Below the pieces are notes generated by a model. That model saw nothing but the letters and a program-made list of their open reading frames with translations, searched no databases and was not told the DNA's origin. Below are positions 13,727 through 27,882 of a stretch of DNA of 64,000 nt, piece after piece; position 1 is the first letter of the stretch; every line of letters starts with the position of its first letter. The stretch is from Colius striatus (lineage: Eukaryota; Chordata; Aves; Coliiformes; Coliidae). The stretch is taken from positions 137,188,171-137,252,170 of the forward strand of contig NC_084759.1 in NCBI RefSeq assembly GCF_028858725.1, written 5' to 3'. The translations under genes and the position numbers were made by a program.

Positions 13727-13808
13727 GTGGACCTGCTTCTGCAGGGGGGTTGGACTAGATGATCTCTAAAGGTCCTTTCCAACCCCTACTATTTTATGAT
13801 TCTATGAT

Positions 13809-16800
13809 AGTTCCAAGACAATTTTACAGCTCAGCTTGCCACCATCAATGAGAGTTTTGCAGTCCCAGAGGCTCGGTTCACTCACAATGCTGTAGGATAA
13901 AAGGTTAGTTAAAGATATTTTAGCTTGTTTGGTTTCATTATCACTTCACAGCACCAAGCTGAGTGGAGGAACTTTAGTTAGTTGATGTTTATAGCATGCT
14001 ACATTGTATAGCGAGCGTTAACTTCAATGGTTAATGTAATCCATGATTGTAACCCTACCTTCTTTACAAACTCAAGGTGAAAGCTACATAAAGCTTTGCA
14101 AGTATTCAAAAGCAGGCTGAAGGAGATTTCCTGATCCTAGCTGCAAGAACTTTGAAAAAATTGCATACATGTACATATATATATATATATATATACATAT
14201 ATAGAACTTCTGACTTTCCCTTATTTGTTTCCTCTTTTGCCTTCCCCTAAATAAATTCTGCCACAAAGGCAAAAGTATGGTTCACTACTTTCCAATACAC
14301 TAGAGTGAGATGTCATCTGGTATCCATCTCAACAAATATTCTAATGGCCTTTCTGAATCTGAATTTATTCCTCTTTAAATGTTCCTGTACACATTGCAAA
14401 ATCATTCAGCGAAGAATGGAGCAAAGGAAAACAAGCAGTGAAGTTCATAACTAAAGTGATCTTTGCTGACCAAATCAAAGGCAATATTTTCCTCTGATTT
14501 TACGTTCCATTTTTTTCCTCTAATTTTATTCTACATGAATGTACCCTTCGTTTTGAGAAAATTATTTTTTAAATTATGAATGCAAGTAAAATTTAAGACA
14601 ACAAAGAAAAGCACTTCAAATAAAAAAGTCAAAACATTTCTTTTTGAAATTCAAAATTTCTCTTTTTTTGACAGGTTTTTGGATATGTTACAGAGCTGGT
14701 AAGAAATTTCAGTTCAAAAATTCTGCATAGCTCTCAAGACAAGTGTTTTTGTGTGTGCCTGCAATTTTGCATGGAAAGAGGAGCCGTTTGGGAAGCCAGG
14801 ACAACACTGAGAGCTTCCAGCGCTGCCCTTCTTGATTGCCAATGTTGGCTACTGTCTGCTGCCTGCCTGGAATTGTTTTGCTCTGTATCATCTCTTAGCA
14901 CCATTGCCAGGGTTCCCCAAGGCTTGGACTCTGAGCCTCCATGCAAGCATGAGGCATTTTTCATAGGCAGTTTGCACTGGTCAGCAGTAGCAACGCTCAT
15001 GCAGAAAAGGAAAAATGTTTACAGACTTGAGTAATAGCCCAGCAAATCCCCACTAGATTATTTTTCCTCCTTCCTGAAATCAATGAAACCAAACAAAAAC
15101 TGATGTTAATCACCATGTGTTCAGAGTCATGGGCCACTTTCTCAGCTGGAGTGCAGCAGAGCTCTCCCAGCTCTTAGTGCAATTATGCTGATTTATACAA
15201 GTGAGGCAAATGGCCTACAGTTTATGTTACACATCCAAAATCCAATATAGACTTAATTTTCATTTTCAAAGCCTATGGAAATACAAAAATTAACACCTTT
15301 TAGCATTATTCCCTTTGAGTCTGTCAGGTTTTCTGTAGTAATCGATTAACAGTTGCTTTCAGGTTAGGGCTTATGTCTTGTTGGTGGGTATATTTATAAC
15401 ACATGGTTCCACCTACAAGAATACATTAAAAGTTTTTTGAGTGACTTGGAATTACAAAGGAAAACTGGTGTCTTGCAGTTGTTATAATCTTTGATGACAG
15501 TAGGAGACTGCATTTACCAAAATCAAGCAAGAGAGTTGTGGTTTCTGAGATTAAAGCAATCCAGGTAAAACTTTTAAAGATGCTGAATCAACACAAGTAA
15601 CTTTGATGTACACTTTTGAAGTGTTCAGAAATATTAACAGAGTACCATGCACAAAACTTTTACTTGTATTTTTCCCCCACCATTAACTTCTTTTTCTGAG
15701 AGAGACAATGCTGTTTCTTTTATAGCATCCAGTTGAACAAAGGAGAAACAGAGCCCGAACTGAGCACCAGAATCTGATGCAACTTACTTTCATCTCTGTG
15801 TAGCTTATCTGGTAGGCAGACCCATTGGAGGCATGAATTCCTAAGGATAAGTTATATTGTACAGCAGGTAATCAGATTCAGACAACTCACCAGTGATGAA
15901 TTTGCCTTCTCTTACAGTTTTACTTGCCTTTAAATGGAAGCCTTCACAAAGGGAATCAGGCTGTCAGCGTAATCTTTACCATTGTAAGATATGATGAAAA
16001 AAAGGATACAAATATGCAAGTTACAGGCCCAGAGTCCAGCCTGTATGTCAAACTAGACATATGTGATTGTATTCAAGCATATATACACACATTAAACACA
16101 TATGACCTGAGTGAGCTCATCTTTAATGACACAATATTGTGACTCAGGAAAACAGTACTCAATTCCAAGCCTTGCTGCTGAATTTTTTTGTGTGTTGAGG
16201 TAACTCATGTAATATCTTACTCTTTCATTCACTTCTGTAGACAAAACAGTCCTTGGGGTGCAAGGGCTGTCTTTACTGCCTGCTTGTACATCGTCTAGTG
16301 AAATAGCCTTGATGTGAGTTGGAATTTTGTTATGTCACAAATAAGTTATTGATACTTCTCTGTTCTTAATGCCAAAAATGGATCACAATGAGGGCAGTGT
16401 TGGGGGAGTACTTTAATAAAGGAACAACATGTTTCTAGTTTCATTTTCTCCTGCTGTAATAAATACTGCAAACACTTGTCCTACAGTACTAGTTCAAAGC
16501 ATTCCAAGTTGCAGTGAGCTACTTCTCTGTTTGGTGGATATCAGTATAATATATGCTGGTATTTTATAAGGGCTTCCTTCAGACACGCAGAAATTTGAGA
16601 CTGAATTCATCAACACCTTTTCTCTTACTGCCAACGCAGAGCCATGGCTGGGAGATGTGAAATATTCTGTAGCAGCTAGGGAACAGAGGACCTAACTCGA
16701 GAAAACAAATCAAAACTGTGTGGCAGTGCAGCCTATAAAGCCCATGCCTAATTTACATCAGTCAGCATCCATCTAGGTTACTTTTGAGTCAAGTAATGTT

Positions 16801-19800
16801 GCTTCAATATTTCTTCTGTAAAGGTAGCAACTTCATTAAATGTGACACTGCACATTATCCACCATCACTCTCATCATCGTCCCCTAGGATACATCCACAC
16901 CCTCTCACTGCAGAAAGCTTCAGAGCCAAAGACCCTCATTGCCCATCAACTACTGAGAAGAGACCAAGCACTGCTTGCCAAGCTCGGTGTCACGATTATT
17001 TACTGCACAGACCTCTGCTTTTAAATATGTGGTTTAATTTCCTATAATCCCAGCTCCTACCATGATTATGTGGAATTCCATTTATTCTGTTTGTTCTATT
17101 TTAAAAGCGATGAAGTCATCTGTGCTGGAAACTATGACCTGATTGAAAGTACTGAAATGCTGCAATGTCTCAGACACAGCTCTGGCACATGAAGAAGTAT
17201 AAATTAAACTCTTCTGCAGACATTTGATCTCTTGCTATGAAAAGGGATATTGTGCTTCCTCTGTTTAAGAGTATTCTCTGTCCACTGTGAAAAGAACCCT
17301 GTTTGTGCTTTTTTTTTTTAAAGTGTGGCATTTTTTTCCACTCTAAATAGGATTGCAAATTAAGCTTTGGCATGTATACACACTGAGTCTATATATTACT
17401 GACTGCTGTGAACTAAGGGATGCCAATGCCAGATCTCACAGACTCATTAACTAACTGATTCAATCGTTACCAGTGAATTGAATGCTTCTGAGATCTGGGA
17501 CTGTATATAGTATGAGCACTTGACAATTGCAAACCATTTTTGGTCATGAGTAACAGATCAGCAGAAGGCAAGGCAGCATGTTAATCCAGTCAACAGTCAT
17601 TTCTTATTGTTATCTACAAAAATTCCAATAATCATGCAATCTCTGCCCCTCTCAGCGTGAGGTCATCAATTACAGATACAATTTCTTTGTTGAAAAACTG
17701 TAATATCATTCTGTTCAGAGGGGTCTTTTTACTCTAGAATTTTAAGTAAGTGTGTATAAACCTGGGTTCTTGAAGCATGAGCTGTAATTCAGAAGGTTGC
17801 ATTGTGAAATAATTCAGTAAAATTAACCATCTCATGCTATATGTTTGCTACAGAATTAGCTCAACTTGCTTGGTCACCTTTAGAGATAGGCAAACTGAAG
17901 TGAGAAGAGTCTTGTTAAAAAATAGGACTAGGTTTGCTGCAGGGTTAGAAACAGATGAGGTGTATGAACTACAGCAAATTCCCCCTCTTTTCCAAAACAA
18001 GCCAGAAAACTCATATTAAGAGTTAAGGAGTTCTTTGTGTCAGTAAGATTCATGTTAAGGGCAATACTTTTGTTAATACTTCAGTGAAAACAGACTCTTA
18101 GTGATTTCTGTATCAAATGCTTTCAACTTAGAAGAGTACTGGACAAGATCTCAAAATTCTCTAAACTGACCTGCCTTTGATCCCATGAAAATTGAAGGAG
18201 GGAGAAAAAATCTCTCCGTGCAGACAATGGAAGGAGAATAAAGACAATGGAAAAAAAAAATCTCTTTATAAATCTCAGTAGTAGAGTTTTTTAAAAAAAT
18301 ATAAGCCCTGCAAAAAGCAGCCTGGATACTGGTAGCTGAGTTATTTCTGTGCTGTATGTGGCTACCAGCAACAGCATTTTCCATTGTGGTGTGGATCTGT
18401 GGCCAGGCAGAATAGGGCTGTGAGGAGCATGCAACTGACCCTGCTGTGCCATCACTGAGGCAGCAACTGCCTTAACTTATGATCTTTGGCCAGGGGCTCA
18501 ATATCCAGTTCTAGGATCTTCTAGCAAATAATATCTTCAGAGAAAGATACCACCTCTTCTATTTTAATGCTAGAAACAACTCAGCCCCCTATCCCTCCCT
18601 CAGTATAACTGAACACCCTCAGATAGCTGAAAGATTTCTGTTGATACTTCCATGTTAGAAGATTGATTTTTTGCTAGTCAACATTTTTAATAGCATGTTC
18701 TTTCCTTAAAAAAATCTGAACTTTGTTGAACCAAAAAGGCTTTGAGTATTTTAGTCACAAATATTTTAAGGATACCTCTACTAGTTTCCTCTTTTCCCTG
18801 TGTTTCTACTGCTAATGGAGTCTTGTAGCAAAAAAAAAAAAAAAAAGAAAAAAAGCACCAAAACCTTCACTATACATTCTCTCCTTCTTTCATTTCACAA
18901 TAATATGTTGTTCAGTCCTTGTTCTTTGATGTTCCTTTGTGCTGATATTTTCAAAGGTAATTAGCTTCCAAAATATGACGACATTCTGCAGCAGAAGCTG
19001 AGTGCCTAATTCAGTGAGTCTCAATGAACATTCAGGCTCAAGTGCTGATATGGAAAAGATATATGTTTTCTGTGACCTAGAGACTGACATATTTTGTGGC
19101 ACTGAGCCCTCTCAGAGATATGTGGTAGTGTGAAAGAAACTGATGTCCACTGGAAAACTGAAAAACTGAGATATATAACGTGTGCCTCTCTAGGTTTTTT
19201 AACTCAGAAGTCCTTATGTCATCTTTCGACACTTCAACAGAAAATATAAATCAGCTAATACAATCAAAGTAGCGTAATACATATTGGCTGTGCAACTTCT
19301 GCTTCATATTTGCAGAGCCGTTTCACTAGTCATTGAACACTATATTTGAGTGCTTTATTCTGAGGTGGCTGCTCTTGTGGAACAGCCTTCAGAAATTGAG
19401 TGTTTTCCTTTGCTTTGGTAGAGAAAAACATATTCAGTTGAAGCTTTGCAACCAGACAATTCCTGAACAAAGAGGAGAGAGAAAATTTGGTCCCCACTAA
19501 GCGACCACGTTTTACATTTAATAACTGATCAAATAAAAGGACATTTTTCACTGTCAGTCAGAAGGAAGGGGAAACAAACACACTGATCAGTAAACTGCTA
19601 AGCAAAAAAAAAAAAAAAGTAGGTGAGGGTCATCTTTAAAAACAAGCTTATGCAGACTTTGCAAGCCCAGTCAAAGAATGAGTGGGTGCATGGCAAGCAC
19701 CAGACCTCCAGAGCATCCAAAAGGCCAACTCCAGGGACCAAACCTGACTTTCCTAGTAATTAAAGTCCACCTGTTTAGTTCAAAGCACATCTAGCCACGT

Positions 19801-22800
19801 ACCTGAGCTTGAACTACTTTACTTGAAATTTAAATGTAAATAGCAAAAGATTTTGCTCACCAGAACAGTTTCCTATGATCCATATTTCCTTCAAACTGAA
19901 ATTACAGTCCAGCTTCTCGGACTGTTTTCTGTATGTGACTGGTACAAGTGGCTTTCCCTAAGCACTGCAGAAAAGGAAGATAAATAGTTCACCGCTAGTA
20001 GAAATGTAGTCATGTCTACATTAGGAATATTAAGCCTTATGAGCTGTGAATTCCTAATTTAAAATCTAACAAATTTAATGAATAGATTTCCGTGGTTTTT
20101 TCTCCCCAGGAATCTAATGTTCCTGTTTGATGAAGAAGGCTTCTCCCTTTGCTTACACCTTTGCAATTAGCCATCTAGTCCTCAAGACGGCTATAGCAGC
20201 ACTGTATCAAATCACACAACTGCTTTAAGTGTATAAGTTTCTCTTTGAATCCTCATTTCCTTCTATGTTCAGGACATCTTTGAGAACCCTGTGGATGTCC
20301 TCCAACAAGCAGTTTCCCAACTCTCGCAGCTATGCTTGGTTATACCATCCTTATCTCACTCCTGATGTAATGATGCAGCCAGCATCTCAGCTGTGTCCCC
20401 TTCACTGCCAACGTCTGGGAAGCAGGTTAGGAAGTACTATGGCCATTTTTGACAGTCATCTGTCATAGCTCACCTGACATCCTAGAAAAGAGATTGAAGA
20501 TTACAAAATCTATAACTCAAATATCTATGGAGAAAGAACATGTTTCCTCCTAGCTGGGAACACATTCATTAGATTTTTTCCAGTAGTCTGCTGCTTTAAT
20601 GTGGTTTTAGAAATCCAGAGCACATAGCCACCAAAATTTCCCAGAAGTACACTTTTCCTGCTAACAAGGCAAAGCATAGTAAGTCTCTCCATAAGGATAA
20701 GGAAAAAACAATAGCCAAGACTTTTGACCAAGGATGCTTGGGATTCAGTGCTGCTGAAGATTTTATAGATTTTATAGATTTGTGAGCTGGAAAACCATAA
20801 TAACCTCTCTGAATTTCCCTGGCATTCATCTCATGTGATGTTTGCCTCCCTTAAACCAGCCAAAGAAATAATTGTGAAGTTAGATAATTTCTGATCTCTC
20901 TAAATCCCATGTTGCTTTACTCCACCTATGTTCACATGAATGACAAAAATGTTTGTTTACCCTTCCTTCTGACTGCCATTGAAAATGTCCTTTTACTTGT
21001 TTGATTATTCCATTTCTCTAGAATGGATAATCCCAAGAAAATATGAGAAAAAAACTTGCAGTGGGTCAGATCAGCTGGCTCGCTGTCCTGTCTCCAACTG
21101 TGGCCATAAGTGGATGCCTGGGAAAGAGTATAAAAATAGATCAAGAAAGTGATGTTTCTCAACAATACTCAGCTTCCAACAATTTCTTACTTGGAAACAT
21201 CCTGCTCTGATGCAACTATGTACCCTCTTCCAAAACCTCTGATCTCTCTGTACTCTTTACACAGTGTGAAGCCATCACTGAGCCTAGCATTTTGGCCCAT
21301 CCAGTTCTTAAAGCAATCAAGTGAGTCCCACATATAAATGTGCCCCTATCAAAGTAATCTTTCAAAAGGAACGAAGGAATTTTCATCAAGAGAAGCTGAA
21401 GGACGTTATGTCCTCCAATTTCCCTCCCTTCTCGGGAACGATGTGGCAGTCAGTTTGGCTTTGCCCAGAAATACCAAGGAATAATATTTATTATGCCTCA
21501 GCATTTTTCCACTGTCCCAGAAAAGCTGCAAGACTGTTACTCTCAATAAGTGCTAATAGAAAGGACTTATCACCAAACTAAGATAAAAATGGTCAGTATC
21601 TAATCTGAACATAGAAAAGCTCTATACAATTTTAATCAAAATCTACTGTAAACACTTGTCTTGATGCTTGAACTATGATAATCAAAGTTCAAGTCTTGCT
21701 GACTGAAAACGAGAAAGAAGACACATGACATGATTTCCATTCCCCGATTGGCTCTGATGACCATGTTTCTGGTGCAAAAGGCCCAAAGAAGAAGAAATTG
21801 AAATTCACTTTGGTTAAAAATTCACATGTCCAAGCCTGGAATTTATTTCCTATGAATGCTTATTAAAATTCAGCTCCATGGATGTTCATTAAAAGAGTAG
21901 AGAGTGGACCAACTCTGTCAGTGTGGATTACAGTTTCAAATGAACATTAGCTATGCTTTTAACAGCATTTATTAAACCCTATTTTACAGTATTAATCACA
22001 AAAGCCTCTCAGAGATGTCTTTAAGTACAATAATGAAATTAATCCATTAATTGGTGATAGAATGTATTTGCCTTTAGACAAAAAATACAATATTCCAACT
22101 ATTGTTATAACACCATTATTATTTTCTTTTTAAAATTTGTTGTACCTTTTAGAGGCACTTCAGTAACCATGTTGTTTCAGGATACAAAGGGCTACAGAGC
22201 ATTGCCCACTCTGAATAGTCCTCTGAATGGGGCCTTTGTTTTGTGTGCTGTTTTGGTAGGAAATGGTTGCTATTTAGGTCTCCAAGAGGGAATATAAAAC
22301 TATGCTCACCTAATCAAACAGACCAGTAAATACAGCAGTTAATCTGACAACTTCAAATTCCTGAATTGCATTTGGAGAAACAATTTAACACAAACAGTCA
22401 TTTAAAGGCTGCATTAATCATCCACCTTGGGTTACTAAGATGCATAATTTGTTTTAATTATCCCAAACTCTTGGTTCTAAGTGACATTTCTAGCAGTTGG
22501 ATGTTTTAATAAAACCAAGAGAGGGAAAAGGTACTGTTAATCTTCTACATCAACAGAGTTGTAAAATAAATGCAGTGTTATCATACATATCAGAAGATAG
22601 ACCTACTGTAACTCTACGTCTAAAAAATGTAACTGTCCTAAGTGTTCTGCATAAGGAGAGTACAAGTGCTTCTGAACTAAAGCAGCTATTGTTCTCCACG
22701 GCAGCAAAATATTCCTTTCTGAGCAACTCTATCTGATGAATGTCAACGTGAAAATATGGTTTGTTTTGCTCGGATCATTGACACACCTACAACAGCTTCA

Positions 22801-25800
22801 TAGTTACCTTGAACAGGTTCAGTGGGCACTTCAGAAACAAAAAGGAGCAAAGAAAAAAACACATGCAACAAAAACTTCCACCTGGCACTTCAGAGCAACA
22901 TGGAATGGTACTTTAAAACGACAACAGAAAAAAAGAAGACAGCTTTCTCATTTGGATATAGTCAAATATAAAGATTTAATGACTATGTTTATGTTTTATG
23001 CCTCTCAGAACAATAGCAATAGCAAGCTTTTACTTGTCCATCCTTGCAACATTGCAAGGTAGTTTGGCCAAAGCTGGCTGTGTTTTTAAAGCATTACACA
23101 AACTCTTTCTTCTTTCTTAAAAAAAAAAAAAAGCTGGCTTTTAAAAGAGCCATTGTCACTTCTGCCTGAATGTTTATTTTACTGTCTCCTGTACAGGAGA
23201 GGGCATTCCACCTATAAAGAGCAATTATATAGCACTGGGACAATTTGAATACTCTAATCAATGCTAGTTAAAGCGGAGATAAATAAACTTTTATAGTGCC
23301 AGGGCTCCTACCCTCCCATGGAAATTATTGTTAATTTTGAATCAATAATCTTGGAACAATAAATTAGAATGCCTTTTGTTTTACTAAACCCATCTTGCAG
23401 CATGTCTAAAAAGCACAGCTTTATAAATATTGCAACAGGCTAGGGGGAGATTTTGTGTCTGTCGCATTATGTGAATGATTAAATTGTAAAAGCAAAAAAA
23501 AAAGAAAATCCAACAAAAAAACTTGACGGTGCAGAGACATTGAGAAAAAAAACCCTTAAATACAGAAACTGCCTGGGTTGTAGATCAGCCCTTTTTGGGG
23601 TTGTGTTTTTTAACTCCTTCATTACTAGCCACATCTTTATCAATTTATTTTGTATGAAGTGGAACACACTAGATTTAGAAGAACTTATATATTTTAAACC
23701 ACAAGACCAGAAACTACTTGACACTACAGCATAACTTTGTGATAGCTCTGTTAGCTTCAGCAGCACAATTCTAGATCTATGTCAATGTAACAGACTTACT
23801 CAACATCTGAAAATATATTTTCTATAAAAGAAATTTCACTCCAAAAGATTCCAGAAGAATGAATCTAACCATTAGAAAACATCACATCATTCATGGTAGT
23901 AGATATTGTATCAATAATGTTCACCTCTCCATAAGCTTTCCTGTTCTATATTTTTGCAGTACGTTTTGGAAGGAAACCCTAGTCTTTCTTTGGCTGTTAA
24001 GGTGCTAGAACACAGTTAACCCTATTATGGGCTGGACGATGTGCCAATGTTCCAGTTCCACTGATTCCAGTTTATAACAGTTCAATAAGACAATCAGCCA
24101 TTTTCTTGTGAGGAACAAGCAGTTTCTATTTATGCTTTCCAGATAAATTGAGTTGGAGTGGGGACTGCTGGCTGTTCTAGTGGGAACAGTTTCAGGACAG
24201 GAATAGAGATACACATCAGAGCTGTTTTTTACCTTGACTAGATGGTTGTTCTGAGGTAAGGTAAGGGCTTATCTGGTGGTAATGAGAAAATTCACCCTGA
24301 ATTTTAGGCACCAAAATTTCATCCCTGTTGTTTCTGACTAGTTACTGTCAAGGTTTCAACACTGGGATGCTCATTGATGAGAACCAGGCCTTCAGCAAGG
24401 TGTAAATTAGCTTAGTTGAGTGGGCATTAATACTTCTACACAGACTCGAAACAGCTGAGCATTTAGCCCAAAGACAGTTAATTCTGTATCTGCACTTAAG
24501 AAAAAAACTACATGAGTTGCTACCCTGCTTCTGATATCCTATTTTTGATGAAAGTTTTTGAAGCTGGAGCCACAGTGCCTAGCTTATGTAAGCTTTGCTT
24601 ATTACACAATGCGCTAAACATAAGTAAAAGTAGGCTGAATCATATGGGGATGCAAACCTGGCCAAAACCCCCAGAAATCTCTGAGGTGGGTGTGAGGAAA
24701 ATCAGCTGCTGTAATTATGATGGTGGTTGTGGGGGATAAGGGCGCAGCCAGATTTGGCTGAGTTGGAAGCAGTACTTTTTGATTTACAGACAGCGAATGT
24801 ATTTTGACTTGTCTTCAGATTGTTAATTTTTAACTCTTGCTGTTTGCAAGGTTGCCAGTGCCCAGATGGGACACATCACTTCAAATGTTGCCTACGTCAC
24901 CAGGCAGCATCCATCCACAGACGATTTTAAAAATAAAATCGTCTCTTAGCCTCTTAGTCACTGGCAGGCTGTGGCTGTTTTATCTTGGTACCTCTAATCC
25001 AGGTGGCCACTGTTCTTTTTCTGCAGTCTACTATAGGCTTCTAGTATACTACAGCTTCTAGCTCCATGGCATCATGCCCTTTTATCCAATATCGTGTGCT
25101 TCTCGATTCTGTTGTTCTACTTACCAACACAAAGGATTTCTATGGGAGACTTCCGCTGTGCATCTGCCACACCCACTTACAGCTTTTTTGACAAAGGTGT
25201 ATGCCCAAAAATTGCTCATGGCTCATAAGGTCTGAGGCAGTTCAGGAATATTTGGATGAAAGAGACTACATAATGAAAGCTGTTTTCAAGCTGGAGTGGC
25301 ATCTATTATTTGAGGACTTGAGACTGCACCATTAAAATCTATGGGAGTTTTGTCACTGATTTAATTGAGAAGAGGAAGCCCATAGTTAAAAAGCTACATC
25401 AAAAAATATAAATGTCTGCAATTGTTTAATGAAATGTGTAGGACAACACACACTTGCAGTAGTATCTGTGGATAAGGATTCTCAAGATAAATGGTGGTCC
25501 AAAGCTACTAATCTAAGCTTTTCCTACACTTCAGATTAAGATCCTGTACTGTCTCTGCAGCAACTGTATATCTCTCTAGCAGCATCCCTAAAGCAGATGT
25601 AATTAGAGATCTTTGGAGCCAACACATGCATATCTTAATTGCAGAACCAATATGGGATACTATTTGTTCCAACATTTACCATTAAATATATTTTTTTTAA
25701 AGTGTCATGGCCATCTAACTTAAGAGATAGCTATTTTTATGCTAACTTTGGTTAGAATGTACTTAGCTAAAATGGTCTAAATATGACATTGAATTATCAC

Positions 25801-27843
25801 CAGAGAACAGGAGTACTACACAGCACCTATCTTAGCAGTGCTGGGAGAAGTCAGAAGACCATATTTTTCATCACATTGCACACTGAACCATCACTTAGTA
25901 CAGAGCAAAATCATTATCTAAATATTACTGGATCAATGCTGTTCATGTACTCATAGCAGTTGTAAGTTGCTAACCAAGATGCAAGGGGAAGAAGAAGCAG
26001 ACTCTTAACTTGCATAATTCACTTAACCATTTGACTTCTTGAGTATCAAAAATCGTTTTCAACAGTTTAGTTAGCTTTTGTGTATTGCATGAGAGGAAAA
26101 ACAAAGAAGAGTTCCTGGATTGCTAAATACCTGTGTCACCAAGATCCCAAACTTTTCTTATGAGTCAAAAAACTAAAGATAGACATCATAGTGTATTGTA
26201 ATACTACATACATTCATGGGATTGGATCAATATTGATGAGTAAAACAAAATATGGAAAATACTGGATGTGTAACTACTTACTGCTTACAGCATCTGTATC
26301 TTTTAACTTTGAGCTGTCATCGACAACTTCTCTGGAACTCTTTTTACATTGTATATTTCCTGTAGAAGAAAGGACACTTTCATTCCATGGCCTGATGCCT
26401 GCAGAAAAAGACACAGGAAGCAGAAGTGCTTGTTTTTCAGTCTCTGGTCTGACTAATCTTCCCATTCTCCATTTCTCCCTGTGAAATTAGGAAATGTTGA
26501 CAGTTTCTACAACAGGTGGTGTTTGTAAGCATTATAATTCTGTAGTGATCATACACTTCACAAATGCTTGGTAAACTAAACAAACTATTTCTACAAATCA
26601 AGTAGGCTTCTGAGCAACAGTTAATTTTTATAGGAGTGAACAATAATAAAACCCTCAGTTAATTCTTTGAACAAATGAAGAATTGGTACTTTCTATCTCC
26701 TTGTTTATGTTCCAGTTCAAACTTTTAATGCAGTTCCTATCATATTTCATGCCTTTCTTAATCTAGATACTTTTGTAACAGCTTTGCTTTCTTCAGATTT
26801 TCAATGTCACTCGTAACAGATGACCTGTGCCTCCCCAGAGACACTGAATATCATATATTTATCTTTAGCAGTAGAAAGATGAATCCTTTTGGATATTTAA
26901 GACCAGTGGACTGCACTAGAATAAACTTCTCTAGTTGATATGAAACAAGTATTGGTGTATTTCTTGCATTCTACTTTAATTTAACTGTAGGCTGTGGAGG
27001 ACGAAGGACAAATTGACTACTTCAACTAAGAGATGAACTGTGAGTGCTCTAGGAGGAATATAATCTATCTTAATTTCTTGGCTTAGGCAAGTTATACTGT
27101 CAGTTTCGCTAGTTCTGAAGCCCAGGTGACCAGCTGACCAAGACCAGTTTTTCAATTTCTTTCCATCTGAAGAAGAACAATTGCCTGATAACTTTCCATG
27201 AGGAAAAGATTGATACTCAAGAGATCCTCTCTCTCAATTGGGTGGTCAAGCTCAAGTAAGCTGTGTCAAGCTTTTCTTCTTTTAAGATACCTTCTGTAAG
27301 GGGTTTGTTTGGATTCTTTTGCTGATTGGATTAAGTGAAGTTTTAACTTATGGAAATTAAATGAGGTCACTTGGATTATTACTACCCACATTCTACAAGG
27401 GCACTGACTGGGTAAACAGTAAGGATCAAGGTTTGGGATATTTTACATCAAGATCAGGGGCTGGGCAAAACAAATGAACATGAAAACTATAACACAGAAT
27501 AAACAAAGTGGCTGCGATAAGCATAGTTAACCAGAGCAATGTATTAATGTATAAGATATACATCATTGTTAATGGTACTAAAGAATAAGAGTAAAATCTA
27601 AAATATTGCATACATCTAATGTTAAAAACAATATTTGTGCAGTTCTGGATAAAGAACAATATCATTTTCCCCATCTACTTTATGCCACCCACACCAGCCA
27701 GAATATGACTGAAGCAGCAGATAGGGAAGCGACTTACAGAGGTTCATCTGCCAGGACTGCCAGAACCACAACCAGGGACATAAGCTTGCATCTTAAATCA
27801 AATGTCCCCAGCAATAGTCCCCACTAACTGCTCAGTATTTTGC
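13809..27843. other. Long intergenic stretch, no gene recognised
   Basis: About 14 kb of AT-rich DNA. Visible simple sequence includes a TA microsatellite at 14175-14203 and A runs near 18830-18846, 19604-19618 and 23119-23132. Open frames up to about 108 codons (22736-23062 plus) have no recognised family. Segments about 22030-22470 and 23160-23440 are rich in TAATTA/ATTAAT-type words and look like possible conserved non-coding elements, but this cannot be shown without an alignment. Confidence 0.5.
14175..14203. repeat. (TA)n microsatellite
   Basis: A run of alternating T and A is broken once by a C (ATATACATATATAG). It is short and partly degenerate. Confidence 0.9.
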
Positions 27844-27882
27844 ATTTTGAGGTCCCTTCCAATCGATTCTGTGATTTCCAAA
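27844..27882 (+). mobile_element. Tiny CR1 3' tail remnant
   Basis: The sequence TTTTGAGGTCCCTTCCAATC followed by GATTCTGTGATTT matches the extreme 3' end of CR1 elements (compare the same words at 40561-40598). Only about 35-40 bases are recognisable. This is either a severe 5' truncation or the surviving part of an old copy. Confidence 0.65.

Larger units (their letters stand above)
12046..13808 (+). mobile_element. CR1 LINE, 5'-truncated, reverse-transcriptase part plus 3' end
   Basis: This non-LTR retrotransposon fragment covers the pol (ORF2) region from just upstream of the RT domain to the 3' end. The 3' UTR carries the CR1 hallmark 'ggttggactagatgatct' followed by 'ccttt-ccaacccc' and a tail of ATTTTATGATTCTATGAT. 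The gag-like ORF1 and the endonuclease domain are absent, which is the usual 5' truncation from incomplete target-primed reverse transcription. The plus-strand frame shifts twice, near 12425 and 13190, so the copy cannot move by itself. It is closely related to the shorter copy at about 56958-57363 (same AACACAAAAAGTTCCA and CTCTAAAGGTCC words). Confidence 0.95.

Noticed and set aside
22497..23062. Two adjoining plus-strand frames (79 and 108 codons) with a stop/start overlap
   Set aside because: Stop-start overlap suggests translational coupling in bacteria, but this is vertebrate DNA. No motif, splice context or family match was seen.
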